64,000 nt of DNA from Amphritea japonica ATCC BAA-1530 (GTDB lineage Bacteria > Pseudomonadota > Gammaproteobacteria > Pseudomonadales > Balneatricaceae), in assembly GCF_016592435.1 (NCBI RefSeq), contig NZ_AP014545.1, forward strand, positions 2,240,693 through 2,304,692. The letters run 5' to 3'. The translations under genes were made by a program, and so were the position numbers. The number at the start of each line of letters is the position of its first letter. Within the stretch, counting starts at the first letter, position 1. The notes under the pieces were generated by a model. The model was not told the origin of the DNA and did no database searches. It saw only the letters and a list, made by a program, of their open reading frames with translations. This document shows, piece by piece, positions 1-9,506 of the stretch.

Positions 1-947
1 GCGCAGTATGTGGTTTTATCCGGGTGGTTATTATCCAGACGGGAAGCCGCCATACGGACCATTTGACGCGCTGCCACCAACTCTGTCGCGGCATTAGCCA
101 ATTTAAATTGCAACGCCTGGAAATTCGCCAGCGTTTTACCGAACTGCTTACGCTCATGCATATATTCGCTGGCATTATCTAATGCCTGCTGCGCAGTACC
201 GATAGAGCAAGTCGCGATATTAATACGGCCACCATCAAGGCCACGCATTGCGATCTTAAAACCATCGCCTTCCTGCCCCAGAATAGCCGACGCAGGAATA
301 CGCACATCTTCAAACGTAATCATACGAGTTGGCTGACTATTCCAACCCATTTTTTCTTCTTTACGTCCGTAGGTAACACCTGGCAGGTTGGCATCAATAG
401 CAAAGGCGGAGATCCCTTTAGGACCATCAACACCCGTGCGGGCCATCACCACCAAACAATCAGTAGAACCGGCACCAGAGATAAATATCTTGCTGCCATT
501 TAATATGTAGTCATCACCATCACGACGGGCTGTTGTCTTTAGAGACGCCGCATCGGAGCCAGCATTCGGCTCGGTAAGACAGTAGGATGCCAGTTTTTCA
601 CCGGCGGTAAGTTCTGGACACCATTGTTGACGCACATCTTCTGCGCCAAATTCAGAGATCATCCAGGTGGCCATATTATGGATAGTGATGAAAGCGGTAG
701 TTGAGGTACAACCCATCGCTAACTGTTCGAAGATAATACTGGAATCCAGACGACTCATTCCCAGACCACCAACATCCTCATGAGAATAGAGGCCGCAGAA
801 ACCCAGCTCGCCCGCTGCTTTCAAAACATCTACCGGGAAAGTCTGCTGCAGATCCCACTCACCAGCATTAGGAGCCAGTTCGTTCTGAGCGAACGCGCGT
901 GCCATATCAGCAAACGCCACCTGTTCTTCGTTCAGTTCAAAATCCAT
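1..947 (-). CDS. Isobutyryl-CoA dehydrogenase-like acyl-CoA dehydrogenase, C-terminus beyond left edge
   Basis: FAD-dependent acyl-CoA dehydrogenase, probably oxidising isobutyryl-CoA to methacrylyl-CoA in valine catabolism. The ATG at 945-947 follows a GAGGTGAATA ribosome site, and the product begins MDFELNEEQVAFADMARAFA. The N-terminal helical and beta domains are present, with the family motifs YCLTEPNAGSD and GGRINIATCSIG. About 315 codons lie in the window, so the usual catalytic-base Glu near residue 370 falls outside it. The gene is 212 bp downstream of mmsA on the same strand, and that pairing supports the isobutyryl substrate over a generic short-chain acyl-CoA. The substrate assignment is inferred from context. 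Confidence 0.85.
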   Translation of the reverse strand, partial: MDFELNEEQVAFADMARAFAQNELAPNAGEWDLQQTFPVDVLKAAGELGFCGLYSHEDVGGLGMSRLDSSIIFEQLAMGCTSTTAFITIHNMATWMISEFGAEDVRQQWCPELTAGEKLASYCLTEPNAGSDAASLKTTARRDGDDYILNGSKIFISGAGSTDCLVVMARTGVDGPKGISAFAIDANLPGVTYGRKEEKMGWNSQPTRMITFEDVRIPASAILGQEGDGFKIAMRGLDGGRINIATCSIGTAQQALDNASEYMHERKQFGKTLANFQALQFKLANAATELVAARQMVRMAASRLDNNHPDKTTYC

Positions 948-1083
948 TATTCACCTCGTTCTAAAGACCTTGTTCCTAGTGCATCACAACAGGTCATGTA
1001 GATTTTTATTAGTTATTCATCAAAATAATGATCTTCTCTTTCAAGCAGATCATAAAGCACTAACCGCTTAGGGATATCACGCC

Positions 1084-1141
1084 ATCTGCCGGCTGGGCAG
1101 CACCATTAACAAGAGTCAATGAGCAGCCCAAACCGGCAGAT
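1084..1141. repeat. Imperfect hairpin between mmsA and the acyl-CoA dehydrogenase gene
   Basis: The arms ATCTGCCGG (1084-1092) and CCGGCAGAT (1133-1141) pair. TGGGC (1094-1098) with GCCCA (1126-1130) continues the stem after a small bulge, leaving a 27-nt loop. It lies just after the mmsA stop on the minus strand. No T tract follows, so it looks like an intercistronic processing or stabilising structure rather than a clear intrinsic terminator. Confidence 0.4.
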
Positions 1142-1159
1142 AACCTAAACGCAGTCGCT

Positions 1160-2653
1160 TTATTTAAGATTGATAGAGGTATTTACACCTGTATCAATAT
1201 CATCCTCGAACCAGCGAGCGGTCACAGTCTTAGTCTCAGTGTAGAAACGTACTGCCTGCTTACCGTAAGCATGCTGATCACCGTAGAACGATTTTCTCCA
1301 ACCCGTGAAGGAGAACATAGGCAGAGGCACAGGTACCGGTACGTTAATACCCACCTGACCCACTTTGATCTCGTGCTGATACTTACGCGCAGCTGCACCC
1401 GATGAGGTAAACATTGAAGTACCGTTACCGTATGGGTTGTTGTTAATCAGTTCGATTGCTTCTTCAAGTGTTTCAACTTCAAGGGCGATCAACACAGGTC
1501 CAAAGATCTCTTGCTGGTAGATCGACATGTCGGTGGTTACACCGCGGAACATGGTTGGGCCTACCCAGTTACCGTCTGGGTAACCTTCAACCACAACATC
1601 GGAACCATCCAGAATACAATCAGCACCCGCATCTTTACCTTGCTGAATGAAGCCCAGAACCTTCTCTTTTGCTTGTGGGTTAATTTGTGGACCGTAACCC
1701 GCTTCCGGATCATTCCATGCACCCGGGCGAACTTTAGCCAGTGCATCACGTACTTCTGGAATCCACTCTCGCGACTTACCAACAAAGACCGCAACAGAGA
1801 TCGCCATACAACGCTGACCTGCCGCACCGACAGACGCTCCGGCAATGCTGTTAACAACCTGATTTTTCGCTGCATCCGGCATGATAACCATGTGGTTTTT
1901 TGCACCAGCAAAAGCCTGAACACGCTTCATCTTATCAGTGCCGGTACGGTAGATATGCTCACCTACAGCAACGGAGCCGACAAAAGAAATTGCGGGGGTA
2001 TCTTTGTGCGTTAACAGCTGGTTTACCGCATCTTTAGTGCCGTGTACTACCTGCAACAGACCCGCCGGAGCACCTGCTTCCTGGAATAGCTCAGCCAGAC
2101 GCATCGGCGTCAGCGGATCTTGTTCAGAAGGCTTCAGTACAAAAGTGTTACCGCAGGCGATTGCCATAGGGAACATCCATAGAGGAATCATTGCAGGGAA
2201 GTTAAAGGGAGTAATACCCACACACACGCCCAGTGGCTGTGTAATGCTATAGCAGTCAATCTTACGGGCTACGTTTTCAACGGTCTCACCCATGCTTAGG
2301 GAAGCGATGTTACAAGCATGCTCAACGACTTCGATACCGCGCCATACGTCGCCTTTAGCATCTTCAAAAGTCTTACCGGTTTCCTGCGCCAGCAGGGTCG
2401 CAATCTCATCGTGATTTTCTTTTAGCAGATGCTGGTAACGCAGCATCAAACGAGCCCGCTCACCCACTGGTGTCTCTTTCCAGGTTTCAAATGCAACTTT
2501 AGCTGCTTCAACCGCCTGCTCAACTTCTGCATCAGTTGCACAAGGCACCTGGGCAATAACTTCTTGAGTTGCTGGGTTCGTCACCGGAAGCCATTGCTCA
2601 CTCTGGCTCTGAATCATTTCGCCGTTAATCAGTAGAGGGACTTGCTGGGTCAT
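1160..2653 (-). CDS. mmsA: Methylmalonate-semialdehyde dehydrogenase (CoA-acylating)
   Basis: Converts methylmalonate semialdehyde (valine branch) and malonate semialdehyde to propionyl-CoA or acetyl-CoA with NAD+ and CoA. The ORF is open further upstream, but the start at 2653 ([13 protein letters not shown]) gives 497 aa, the usual family length. The ALDH fold is recognisable from [16 protein letters not shown]. The MMSDH subfamily shows GAKNH where ordinary ALDHs have ELGGK, and the active-site Cys lies in [11 protein letters not shown]. The C-terminal [11 protein letters not shown] also matches the family. It precedes the acyl-CoA dehydrogenase gene on the same strand, forming a short valine-degradation unit. 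Confidence 0.95.
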   Translation of the reverse strand: MTQQVPLLINGEMIQSQSEQWLPVTNPATQEVIAQVPCATDAEVEQAVEAAKVAFETWKETPVGERARLMLRYQHLLKENHDEIATLLAQETGKTFEDAKGDVWRGIEVVEHACNIASLSMGETVENVARKIDCYSITQPLGVCVGITPFNFPAMIPLWMFPMAIACGNTFVLKPSEQDPLTPMRLAELFQEAGAPAGLLQVVHGTKDAVNQLLTHKDTPAISFVGSVAVGEHIYRTGTDKMKRVQAFAGAKNHMVIMPDAAKNQVVNSIAGASVGAAGQRCMAISVAVFVGKSREWIPEVRDALAKVRPGAWNDPEAGYGPQINPQAKEKVLGFIQQGKDAGADCILDGSDVVVEGYPDGNWVGPTMFRGVTTDMSIYQQEIFGPVLIALEVETLEEAIELINNNPYGNGTSMFTSSGAAARKYQHEIKVGQVGINVPVPVPLPMFSFTGWRKSFYGDQHAYGKQAVRFYTETKTVTARWFEDDIDTGVNTSINLK

Positions 2654-2898
2654 TTTTTTCACCTTGCTAGGCTGTGTATGCGACCTGGCCACACAGCGTT
2701 TAAGTTAATTCTCAGTCATTATTTAAGCACAGCAACCTGTTTTGCCAGATTGATTAAATTGCTTAATTACTGGACTATCTTGCTGCATATCGCGTTCTAG
2801 TCCAAAAATCCTTATAAATCCTTATCTTCTGCCGGTTTCCGTACTCTTAGTTACGAAAACTTTATATCAAATACTCACTTAATCAGACGATAACAGGC

Positions 2899-3807
2899 TC
2901 ATATTGCGTTTCTATCCAACCAATCTGTGATCATTGCCATCTGCTCTTCGGATTGTAACGAAGGGTGATGCCCGATATTCGGGATAGTGATCACCTCAGC
3001 CTTAGGGCCGGTTGTTGCCATCCGCTGGGCAGTAGACTCTGTCAGAAAGTCTGATTCCTCACCCCGAATCACCAGTACCGGACACTCAATACGGTCCCAG
3101 CGGGACCAGAGATTTATATGCATAAAGGCCCAATACCGTTTGATCGTCTCGCCGATCTTTGGGTCACTATGTAAACGATACTTACCCTGCTCATCCAGAC
3201 GCACACCGTGGCGGGTGTAATGCTGCCAATCCTTATCCTCCATTGGCAGCGTCTGAACATATATTTTACGAAAATACTCTTCTGCTTCATCAAGTGAATC
3301 AAACGCCGGATCAACACAGAGGTAATCTTTGATACGCCTGATGGCAGGAACAGGAATAAAGGGACCGATATCGTTGATCACCAGCCTTCTTAGTGGAGAC
3401 TTTTTTTCAGACGCTAATACAATTCCGATCAGCCCTCCCATCGAAGTACCAATCCAATCCACTGCATTCGCACCGGAACGGGCGATAACCTGCCGGTGAT
3501 CCGACGCAAACTGATCCAATGTATAATGACTATGGTCTTTCAGCCAATCACTATCACCTCGTCCCACAACATCGGGACAGAGTACATGGTGGTTTGCCGA
3601 CAATTTCCCCGCCAACTTATCAAAGTCACGTGCATTGCGCGTCAGCCCATGAACACAGATAACAGTCCGCTCAGGATCAGGCTCACCCCACTGGGTATAG
3701 GCAATCTTATGATAACCGTCGGGGCCATAGCCCAACACCGTATGCGAGGCAGGTTCTGGCTGAACATTTGCCACCAGAGTCTCTTTCTTAGCTGCACCCG
3801 ACATCAT
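2899..3807 (-). CDS. Alpha/beta hydrolase
   Basis: A 302-aa soluble alpha/beta-hydrolase. It shows the oxyanion HG motif (VICVHGLTRNARDF), a nucleophile elbow IGTSMGG with Ser flanked by Gly, an acid region around VIRGEESDFL and the late His in NIGHHPSL. The ATG at 3807 is preceded by AAGG about 10 nt away; a second ATG follows immediately. The gene lies 71 bp downstream of phaC on the same strand and is probably co-transcribed, which hints at a role in PHA or acyl-thioester turnover. The substrate cannot be read from the sequence. Confidence 0.8.
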   Translation of the reverse strand: MMSGAAKKETLVANVQPEPASHTVLGYGPDGYHKIAYTQWGEPDPERTVICVHGLTRNARDFDKLAGKLSANHHVLCPDVVGRGDSDWLKDHSHYTLDQFASDHRQVIARSGANAVDWIGTSMGGLIGIVLASEKKSPLRRLVINDIGPFIPVPAIRRIKDYLCVDPAFDSLDEAEEYFRKIYVQTLPMEDKDWQHYTRHGVRLDEQGKYRLHSDPKIGETIKRYWAFMHINLWSRWDRIECPVLVIRGEESDFLTESTAQRMATTGPKAEVITIPNIGHHPSLQSEEQMAMITDWLDRNAI

Positions 3808-3878
3808 TTACACCACACCTTGAATAATCCATTGCTACTAAAAGGCTGCATTCCAATAAATACAGCCTCTCAGCGCTA

Positions 3879-5621
3879 TCAGCCGTTCTGGTTAACCATT
3901 TCTTGAACATAAACACCAGGAGCTGCTTCCTTAGCCGGATAAGTGTCACTCCCCAATTTTTCAGGCGCAGAAACCTGCTTACCGCCCTTCTCTGCCAACC
4001 ATGCATGCCAGTGGTTCCACCAGCTACCAGCGTGCTTCTCAGCCGAAGTCTGCCAGTCGTCACCACTCAGGCCTGCTTCACCACCCTGCCAGAAAGAACG
4101 ACGACATTTAACGGGATGATTGATCGCAGTGCCCGACACATGACCGCCTTCGGTCAGGATGAATTCAACATTGTCACCAATCAGATCCTTCGCCAGGAAG
4201 GTGGTACGCCATGGCACGATGTGATCTTCGGTAGCCGAAACGAAATAACAAGGCACATCAATATCTGCAACGTTCAAAGCCTTACCACATACAGTGACGC
4301 CGCCCACGTCTTTCAGTCGGTTCTGGTCGTACATATTGCTAACGAAGAAGTTATACATCTCTTTCGGCAGGTTGGAGGTATCAGCATTCCAGTGAAGCAC
4401 ATCAAACGGAGGAGGCGTCTTACCGAGCATGTAATTGTTGATTACAAAGTGCCAGATAGACTCATTCGCATGCAGCATAGCCATGGCTCGCCCAAGATCA
4501 TTACCCGGCAGAACGCTGGACGTATCCATAGGCCCCATCAGACTATTCACTTGCTTTTTATCGATAAAGACTTCAACTTCGCCCGGATCAGAAAAGTCGA
4601 TCATTGTGGTAAGGAAGGTCGCAGAAGCAATATTCCGACGTTCAGCCGCAGACATCGCAGCCAGCGCAGTAACCAACATAGTACCGCCGATGCACCAGGA
4701 CAGTACATTGACCTTCTTAATACCGCTAACATCCCTGGCCACATCAAATGCAGTCCAGATCCCTTTTTGAATATAATCATCCCAGGATACATCGCGCATA
4801 TCCGATGTTGCATTACGCCATGAGATAATGAAAACATTCTGACCCTGTTCCAGCGCATGCTTAACAAATGACTTACGCTCATTCAGATCAAAGATGTAGA
4901 ATTTATTGACACATGGCGGCACGATCACCAGCGGACGCTGATAAACCTTTTCAACCAGTGGCTTATACTGAATCAATTCAATCAGTTCATTGCGGAACAC
5001 TACGTTACCCGGTGTGCCAGCAATATTCTCACCCAGCGTAAAGCCCTCTGGATCAGATGTCGTAATGGCACCGGATTGCAGATCTTCAGTCAGGTTCTTG
5101 AAACCATCTACCAGGCTCTGACCCTGGGTCTCAACTGCCTCACGAATAACCTGAGGATTGGTGTGCACAAAATTAGTCGGTGCAAGTGCGTCAGCCGCAT
5201 ACCGGGAATAAAAGCTCAGCACACGTTTGTCATGTGCATCCAGCTCTGCCGCATCTGCTGATTCACACATTGCACGTGATGCCAATAAATATGACTGCAT
5301 CAGGAAGTTACAAACAGGATTATTTTTCCACTCATCATCGTTGAAACGACGATCACCTGCCTGTGGCTCGATCACTGATGAACTTGCCTGACCCGCCATA
5401 CTTGTCCAGGGATTCATCCACAGTTTCAATGTATCACGCTGGTAATTCATCATGGTTTCGCTCCATGCCTGAACCGTATTAGCCGTTGGCGTTGCCAGAG
5501 AAGGCAACACTTTCAGCAGGTCATCCATCTCTTTCTGTCCCAGACTAGAACCTAGCAGGGTGTTACCGGAGAAGAAACTCAGCAACTGACTTTCGGGTGA
5601 TTTATTATCTTGATTCGCCAT
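3879..5621 (-). CDS. phaC: Class I polyhydroxyalkanoate (PHB) synthase
   Basis: Polymerises (R)-3-hydroxyacyl-CoA, mainly 3-hydroxybutyryl-CoA, on storage granules. The chosen start (5621, MANQDNKSPES) has GGAGAAG upstream and gives 580 aa, typical of class I; the 31 codons open upstream are unlikely to be used. The N-terminal PhaC_N region includes PWTSMAGQ. The lipase-like box is LSWCIGGT with catalytic Cys310, and its first position is Ser rather than the usual Gly. The acid lies in ATEDHIVPWR and the His in GGHVSGTAINHP. No phaB, phasin or phaR gene is visible nearby. The thiolase at 15.6-16.7 kb could supply acetoacetyl-CoA. Confidence 0.95.
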   Translation of the reverse strand: MANQDNKSPESQLLSFFSGNTLLGSSLGQKEMDDLLKVLPSLATPTANTVQAWSETMMNYQRDTLKLWMNPWTSMAGQASSSVIEPQAGDRRFNDDEWKNNPVCNFLMQSYLLASRAMCESADAAELDAHDKRVLSFYSRYAADALAPTNFVHTNPQVIREAVETQGQSLVDGFKNLTEDLQSGAITTSDPEGFTLGENIAGTPGNVVFRNELIELIQYKPLVEKVYQRPLVIVPPCVNKFYIFDLNERKSFVKHALEQGQNVFIISWRNATSDMRDVSWDDYIQKGIWTAFDVARDVSGIKKVNVLSWCIGGTMLVTALAAMSAAERRNIASATFLTTMIDFSDPGEVEVFIDKKQVNSLMGPMDTSSVLPGNDLGRAMAMLHANESIWHFVINNYMLGKTPPPFDVLHWNADTSNLPKEMYNFFVSNMYDQNRLKDVGGVTVCGKALNVADIDVPCYFVSATEDHIVPWRTTFLAKDLIGDNVEFILTEGGHVSGTAINHPVKCRRSFWQGGEAGLSGDDWQTSAEKHAGSWWNHWHAWLAEKGGKQVSAPEKLGSDTYPAKEAAPGVYVQEMVNQNG

Positions 5622-5870
5622 AGTTACTTCTCCAAATACAACGCAATGATTACCGACCTTAAGGTCAATAACGTGAACTTTCCGCAACACCGCACACACG
5701 GTGATTCCAAACACGCAGCTACCAGTAGCTCTGAAAAGTGCTGGAACAATCGATTAAAGCACAGCTTGTCGCGGGGTATGATTGATAATGTTGCTATAAT
5801 AATGGACTATATTGCCATTGAATACATGAATACCCTAATAAAGACCTAATACCTTAGTCGAGCCCTGCGA
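5622..5870. promoter_or_regulatory. Divergent phaC / AraC-regulator intergenic region
   Basis: 249 bp between the divergently transcribed phaC and AraC-type genes. A TATAAT hexamer occurs at 5795-5800 on the plus strand, but I see no well-spaced -35 box, so an activator-dependent promoter is possible. No coding potential was seen. Control of phaC by the adjacent AraC protein is only inferred from the divergent layout. Confidence 0.3.
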
Positions 5871-6788
5871 ATGAGCACTCCATCAAACTGGCCATTACCA
5901 CCGCAAAGCATTCGCTTTATCATGCCTCACAAAATCATCCGAAAGCTTGCTCAGAACAAGCTTTCAAAGGATCTGTACCCACTCGGCGCCGGCTACTACA
6001 AAGAAGCGGAAGGCCACCGGATGGAGCGCCTTGAGCACGACGATCATCTGGTGATTTATTGTCTTGAAGGCAAAGGAAAAATCCGCATAAACCAGAAAAA
6101 TTTTGCGATGAATAGCGGTGACCTTGCAGTATTACCCCGGGGGCTTGCACATCAGTATGCTTCAAGCCCTAACTTTCCCTGGACCATCTACTGGTGCCAC
6201 TTCGAAGGAGACTTATCGGATGAGTTCGTTGACCACCTTCAGCTACCAAAACAAAAACCAGTGCTCCATTTAGGGCTGCACAGTAGCCTGGTAAGCGAAT
6301 TTGATGCCCTACTCGAAGCCCGGCGTAGCAGCTATCACCTGAATGCTTTTATTAACGCCGCAAATCAACTGCGTCAGATCCTGACACATATCGCTTTGCT
6401 GCAGCCTTTAGTGAGAAGCCAGGACGCCGACAGCTTTAATCTGGAAAAAATCCACAGCCTGATGCAGGCCAGGATTCACGAACAGCTCGATATTGACACG
6501 ATGGCCGCCAGCGTCAATCTATCAAAATTTCACTTTATCAAAAAATATAAAGATGTCACCGGCACCACACCGGTTAATCACTTTATTCAGCTGAAGATAG
6601 AACGAGCATGCCATCTATTGGATATCAGTACACGCACCATCGCCGAAGTGGCTTTTATGGTGGGCTATGAAGATGCTTATTACTTTTCGAGAATTTTTAA
6701 AAAGGTAATGGGTATCTCCCCCACCCAGTATCGCAAGCTACAGGTAGGTGCCTGGTCCTATAAAAGTTTTAAAAATGACTCGGCTTAA
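5871..6788 (+). CDS. AraC-family transcriptional regulator
   Basis: A 305-aa regulator with an N-terminal cupin-like sensor domain (roughly residues 30-170, including LEHDDHLVIYCLEGKG and LAVLPRGLAHQYA). The C-terminal AraC/XylS double helix-turn-helix spans about 200-295, with LSKFHFIKKYKDVTG and the signature VAFMVGYEDAYYFSRIFKK. It is divergent from phaC and 64 bp upstream of a VOC gene on the same strand. It may control either neighbour; the inducer is unknown. The ATG at 5871 has a weak ribosome site. Confidence 0.88.
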   Translation: MSTPSNWPLPPQSIRFIMPHKIIRKLAQNKLSKDLYPLGAGYYKEAEGHRMERLEHDDHLVIYCLEGKGKIRINQKNFAMNSGDLAVLPRGLAHQYASSPNFPWTIYWCHFEGDLSDEFVDHLQLPKQKPVLHLGLHSSLVSEFDALLEARRSSYHLNAFINAANQLRQILTHIALLQPLVRSQDADSFNLEKIHSLMQARIHEQLDIDTMAASVNLSKFHFIKKYKDVTGTTPVNHFIQLKIERACHLLDISTRTIAEVAFMVGYEDAYYFSRIFKKVMGISPTQYRKLQVGAWSYKSFKNDSA

Positions 6789-6852
6789 GCCTGCTGCCTG
6801 AACCACTAGCAACTAAGCTTACATCAACAGCTGCTTTTATCGGGGTTCCACT

Positions 6853-7275
6853 ATGACTCTCAAAATCGCCGGAATAGATCATATCGTTTTGCGAACCACT
6901 CAGTTGAGTGAGATGCTGTATTTTTACTGCGAGGTATTGGGTTGCAAAGTAGAACGGAGCTTACCGACAGAAACAGGACTGGTTCAGTTACGTGCAGGCA
7001 ATGCTCTGATCGATATAGTCACGGTAGAAAGTGAACTGGGGCGTAAAGGAGGTGGCGCACCTACTGAAACGGAGAACAACGTGGATCACTTTTGCTTGTT
7101 ACTTGAACCCATAACTGACCAAAAGATCAGCGAATTCCTGAAACAACATAAAATTTCTGTCGATGATTTCTCTGAGCGTTATGGCAGTGAAGGCTTTGGT
7201 ATGTCGGTTTATATCCGGGATCCTGAGGGAAATACTGTTGAACTGAAAAGCAAAAAAACATCTCTCTCAATATAG
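6853..7275 (+). CDS. VOC-family (glyoxalase-like) protein
   Basis: A 140-aa vicinal-oxygen-chelate protein with two beta-alpha-beta-beta-beta modules. Candidate metal ligands are His in GIDHIVLRT, His in VDHFCLLLE and Glu in DPEGNTVELK. Such proteins include glyoxalase I-like lyases and fosfomycin-resistance-like enzymes; this sequence does not allow a substrate call. It follows the AraC gene by 64 bp and ends 12 bp from the convergent Lrp-type gene. Confidence 0.8.
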   Translation: MTLKIAGIDHIVLRTTQLSEMLYFYCEVLGCKVERSLPTETGLVQLRAGNALIDIVTVESELGRKGGGAPTETENNVDHFCLLLEPITDQKISEFLKQHKISVDDFSERYGSEGFGMSVYIRDPEGNTVELKSKKTSLSI

Positions 7276-7287
7276 GAAACAGGCAGT

Positions 7288-7716
7288 TTATCGCTCCCAC
7301 TCCTGCATCACCATATGTGTCACAACCTTGGCATCTTTAGGTAGCTCTTCATCAATCTCAGCAAGAATATCATGCAATCGCTGCATCTCAGCAAACTCCA
7401 GATACACCAGCAGATCCACCTCCCCACTGATGCCATGGCAATGCTTAACTTCCGGATACTGAAGCAGCAATTGAACCAGCGGACGACACTTGAAGCCCCC
7501 CTGTTTAATCTCAAAGTAAGCTTTGAGCAGCCCTCCGGTTTCCATCTTTTTTGCTGTCAGTACCTGATACCCAACAATCTCACCCTGCTCTTCCAACCGC
7601 TTTATCCGCTCTGAAACAGCAGGGCGTGACAGACTTACCTGCTCTGCGATAGCAGACACACTCTGGCGGGCATTGTCCCGAAGTGCTGCGATTATTTTCT
7701 GATCAAAACTGTCCAT
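7288..7716 (-). CDS. Lrp/AsnC-family transcriptional regulator
   Basis: A 142-aa regulator with an N-terminal winged helix (MDSFDQKIIAALRDNARQ, then SRPAVSERIKRLEEQGEI) and a C-terminal RAM/ligand domain containing the GEVDLLVYLE-type segment. The start at 7716 (MDSFDQ) matches normal Lrp proteins; the open frame upstream of it is probably not translated. It is divergent from the YjeH-like permease, and Lrp-family regulators commonly control adjacent amino-acid exporters. That link is inferred here. Confidence 0.88.
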   Translation of the reverse strand: MDSFDQKIIAALRDNARQSVSAIAEQVSLSRPAVSERIKRLEEQGEIVGYQVLTAKKMETGGLLKAYFEIKQGGFKCRPLVQLLLQYPEVKHCHGISGEVDLLVYLEFAEMQRLHDILAEIDEELPKDAKVVTHMVMQEWER

Positions 7717-7847
7717 AAGTAACCTGAGTATGCAAAACGTCGGAGAAATAACAAAAAACCTACAGATCGACAGTAAACCACGACATAACGATTTTGGCAT
7801 CAGTCGTACACTTTATTGACTCTCTTTATAACGATCTGGGCAAAAAG

Positions 7848-9122
7848 ATGACAAGGCTAAATCAAACTATCACCCGCTGGCAAGGAATAGGACTCATTGC
7901 GACCACCCTACTCGGTACTGGCGTCTTTATTCTGCCTCAGCTCACCATCGCTGTTGCCGGTGATAAAGCGATCTGGGCCTGGGCATTACTATTATTGGGC
8001 ATTCTCCCTTTGACCTATGTCTTTGCTGAATTGGGGCGTCATTTCACACATACAGCAGGCCCCGCATATTTTGCAGATCGGGCATTTGGCCCACTTGCCG
8101 GCCGAGTTATTGGTTTGTTATTTCTATTTGCAGTCCCCCCTGGAGCGGCAGCAGCACTCATTATGACCTTTAAGTTTCTAGAGCCGGTCATCGCCCTTTC
8201 CGCAGAACAGTTGTTATGCGGTGAACTGCTGATCTTCTTATTGCTGTTTTTTGTTAACCGTCGGGGTTTGCAGCTGTCTGGCAAAATACAGATGGGGCTG
8301 ACAGTAATGATTCTCTTCGTTGTCACCCTGATGCTGATCTTGTCACTGATTCCATCCTCAGAATTCCAGCCCATTGAAGCACTTAGCATCACTAGAAAGA
8401 TTGGCGATTACGATAGCATGATGCAAGCGATAGCACTGGCAGTCTGGAGCTTTCTTGGGATTGAAGCGATCACTCATCTGGCGGGCGAGTTCAAGGATGT
8501 TAAGAAAGACTTCATCCCAGCAACATTGATCGGAGTCTCCCTGGTAGGACTGATCTATATTGGTTGCACCTGGTTATCAATGCTGGCTCCCGAACACCCG
8601 CTGGCGATGGTCGGCCTGTTTGAGATGCAACTGGGTAATAGTGGCCGCTGGATCATCGGAGGCTTAGGCTTTATCAGCGGGATTGCGACAATCAATATCT
8701 ACTTTGCCAGCCTGTCCCGCCTGGCCTGGAGCTTCAGTAACGATGGCATTTTGCCTGAGCCATTACGTACGCTAAACCAACACAGGATTCCATCAGTTGC
8801 ACTCATGACCTTCATTGTAATTTCTGCATTAATGCTGGTACTGAGTTATCTGGCAGAGATAGATTTCACTGTCATAGCCCACTGGGTAAACGGTTCATTT
8901 GTCGTCATTTATACCGCTTCAATGCTGGCCGCCTGGAAGTTACTTGATCGTCGTTGCAGGCCGGCAATAACGGCTGGACTAATCGCCTGCGGGTTATTTA
9001 TCTACAGCCTGGGCACCGCGATGTTTTATGCATTAATACTGGGGCTGTTAATTACTCTGGCATTAATGGGTCAGCAGGTATGGAGGCGAAGTGAACTGGC
9101 GAACGAACGTGCTGATTTATAA
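7848..9122 (+). CDS. APC-superfamily amino-acid exporter, YjeH-like
   Basis: A 424-aa inner-membrane protein with about 12 hydrophobic segments. Its N-terminus (GIGLIATTLLGTGVFILPQL) and the segment SFLGIEAITHLAGEFK closely follow E. coli YjeH, an L-methionine and branched-chain amino-acid exporter. The start at 7848 (MTRLNQ) is preferred over an upstream TTG at 7794. The divergent Lrp-type gene suggests amino-acid-responsive expression. In a window full of branched-chain amino-acid import and catabolism genes, an exporter would act as a safety valve. That last point is inference. Confidence 0.85.
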   Translation: MTRLNQTITRWQGIGLIATTLLGTGVFILPQLTIAVAGDKAIWAWALLLLGILPLTYVFAELGRHFTHTAGPAYFADRAFGPLAGRVIGLLFLFAVPPGAAAALIMTFKFLEPVIALSAEQLLCGELLIFLLLFFVNRRGLQLSGKIQMGLTVMILFVVTLMLILSLIPSSEFQPIEALSITRKIGDYDSMMQAIALAVWSFLGIEAITHLAGEFKDVKKDFIPATLIGVSLVGLIYIGCTWLSMLAPEHPLAMVGLFEMQLGNSGRWIIGGLGFISGIATINIYFASLSRLAWSFSNDGILPEPLRTLNQHRIPSVALMTFIVISALMLVLSYLAEIDFTVIAHWVNGSFVVIYTASMLAAWKLLDRRCRPAITAGLIACGLFIYSLGTAMFYALILGLLITLALMGQQVWRRSELANERADL

Positions 9123-9212
9123 TCAAACAACTACCCGCTACCAAGAACATTAATAGCAAAAAGCCTCAACGTAGAATGGAAGCAGCCAGCGCTTTCACCC
9201 TAAAACTCTCGC

Positions 9213-9254
9213 AATCATATGTATTACTGATGAATATCAGTAATACATATGATT
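9213..9254. repeat. Perfect 19-bp inverted repeat with 4-nt loop
   Basis: The arm at 9213-9231 (AATCATATGTATTACTGAT) is exactly complementary to the arm at 9236-9254, with GAAT between. It lies between the convergent ends of the permease gene and the DUF1059 gene. It is AT-rich and lacks a flanking T run, so it is not a standard intrinsic terminator. A bidirectional terminator, a protein-binding palindrome or a dispersed repeat are all possible. Confidence 0.85.
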
Positions 9255-9269
9255 TAAACACGTTAGGTT

Positions 9270-9506
9270 TTAATCCGTAGGCAGCGCATTAAACTCTGCT
9301 CTCTTTGACTCAAACCACTGAGTCATTTCGTCAGGGTTTTGCATAAGAGCCTGCATCTTTTCCATCGCAGCAAGATGCGCTTCATCCTGAGCTTTAAACA
9401 TTTCCATGCCATGCTGCTTACTCAATTGCGCAATCTCTTCAAAGGTATTTGCTTTGAACTCAAGCTCACAAGCTCCACCCAGTTGTATACAGCTCATCGT
9501 TTTCAT
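9270..9506 (-). CDS. DUF1059 small protein
   Basis: 78 aa starting MKTMSCIQLGGACELEF, the DUF1059 signature with two conserved cysteines (MSC and GAC). It then has NTFEEIAQLSKQHGMEMF, which is typical of the family, and an acidic helical tail. AAGGGCTACAG precedes the ATG, a good ribosome site. The function of DUF1059 proteins is not established. It is transcribed alone, with the 19-bp inverted repeat just past its stop. Confidence 0.8.
   Translation of the reverse strand: MKTMSCIQLGGACELEFKANTFEEIAQLSKQHGMEMFKAQDEAHLAAMEKMQALMQNPDEMTQWFESKRAEFNALPTD

Noticed and set aside
3903-4823. 306-codon plus-strand frame inside phaC
   Set aside because: Antisense to a strongly conserved phaC, with no ribosome site and no recognisable protein features.
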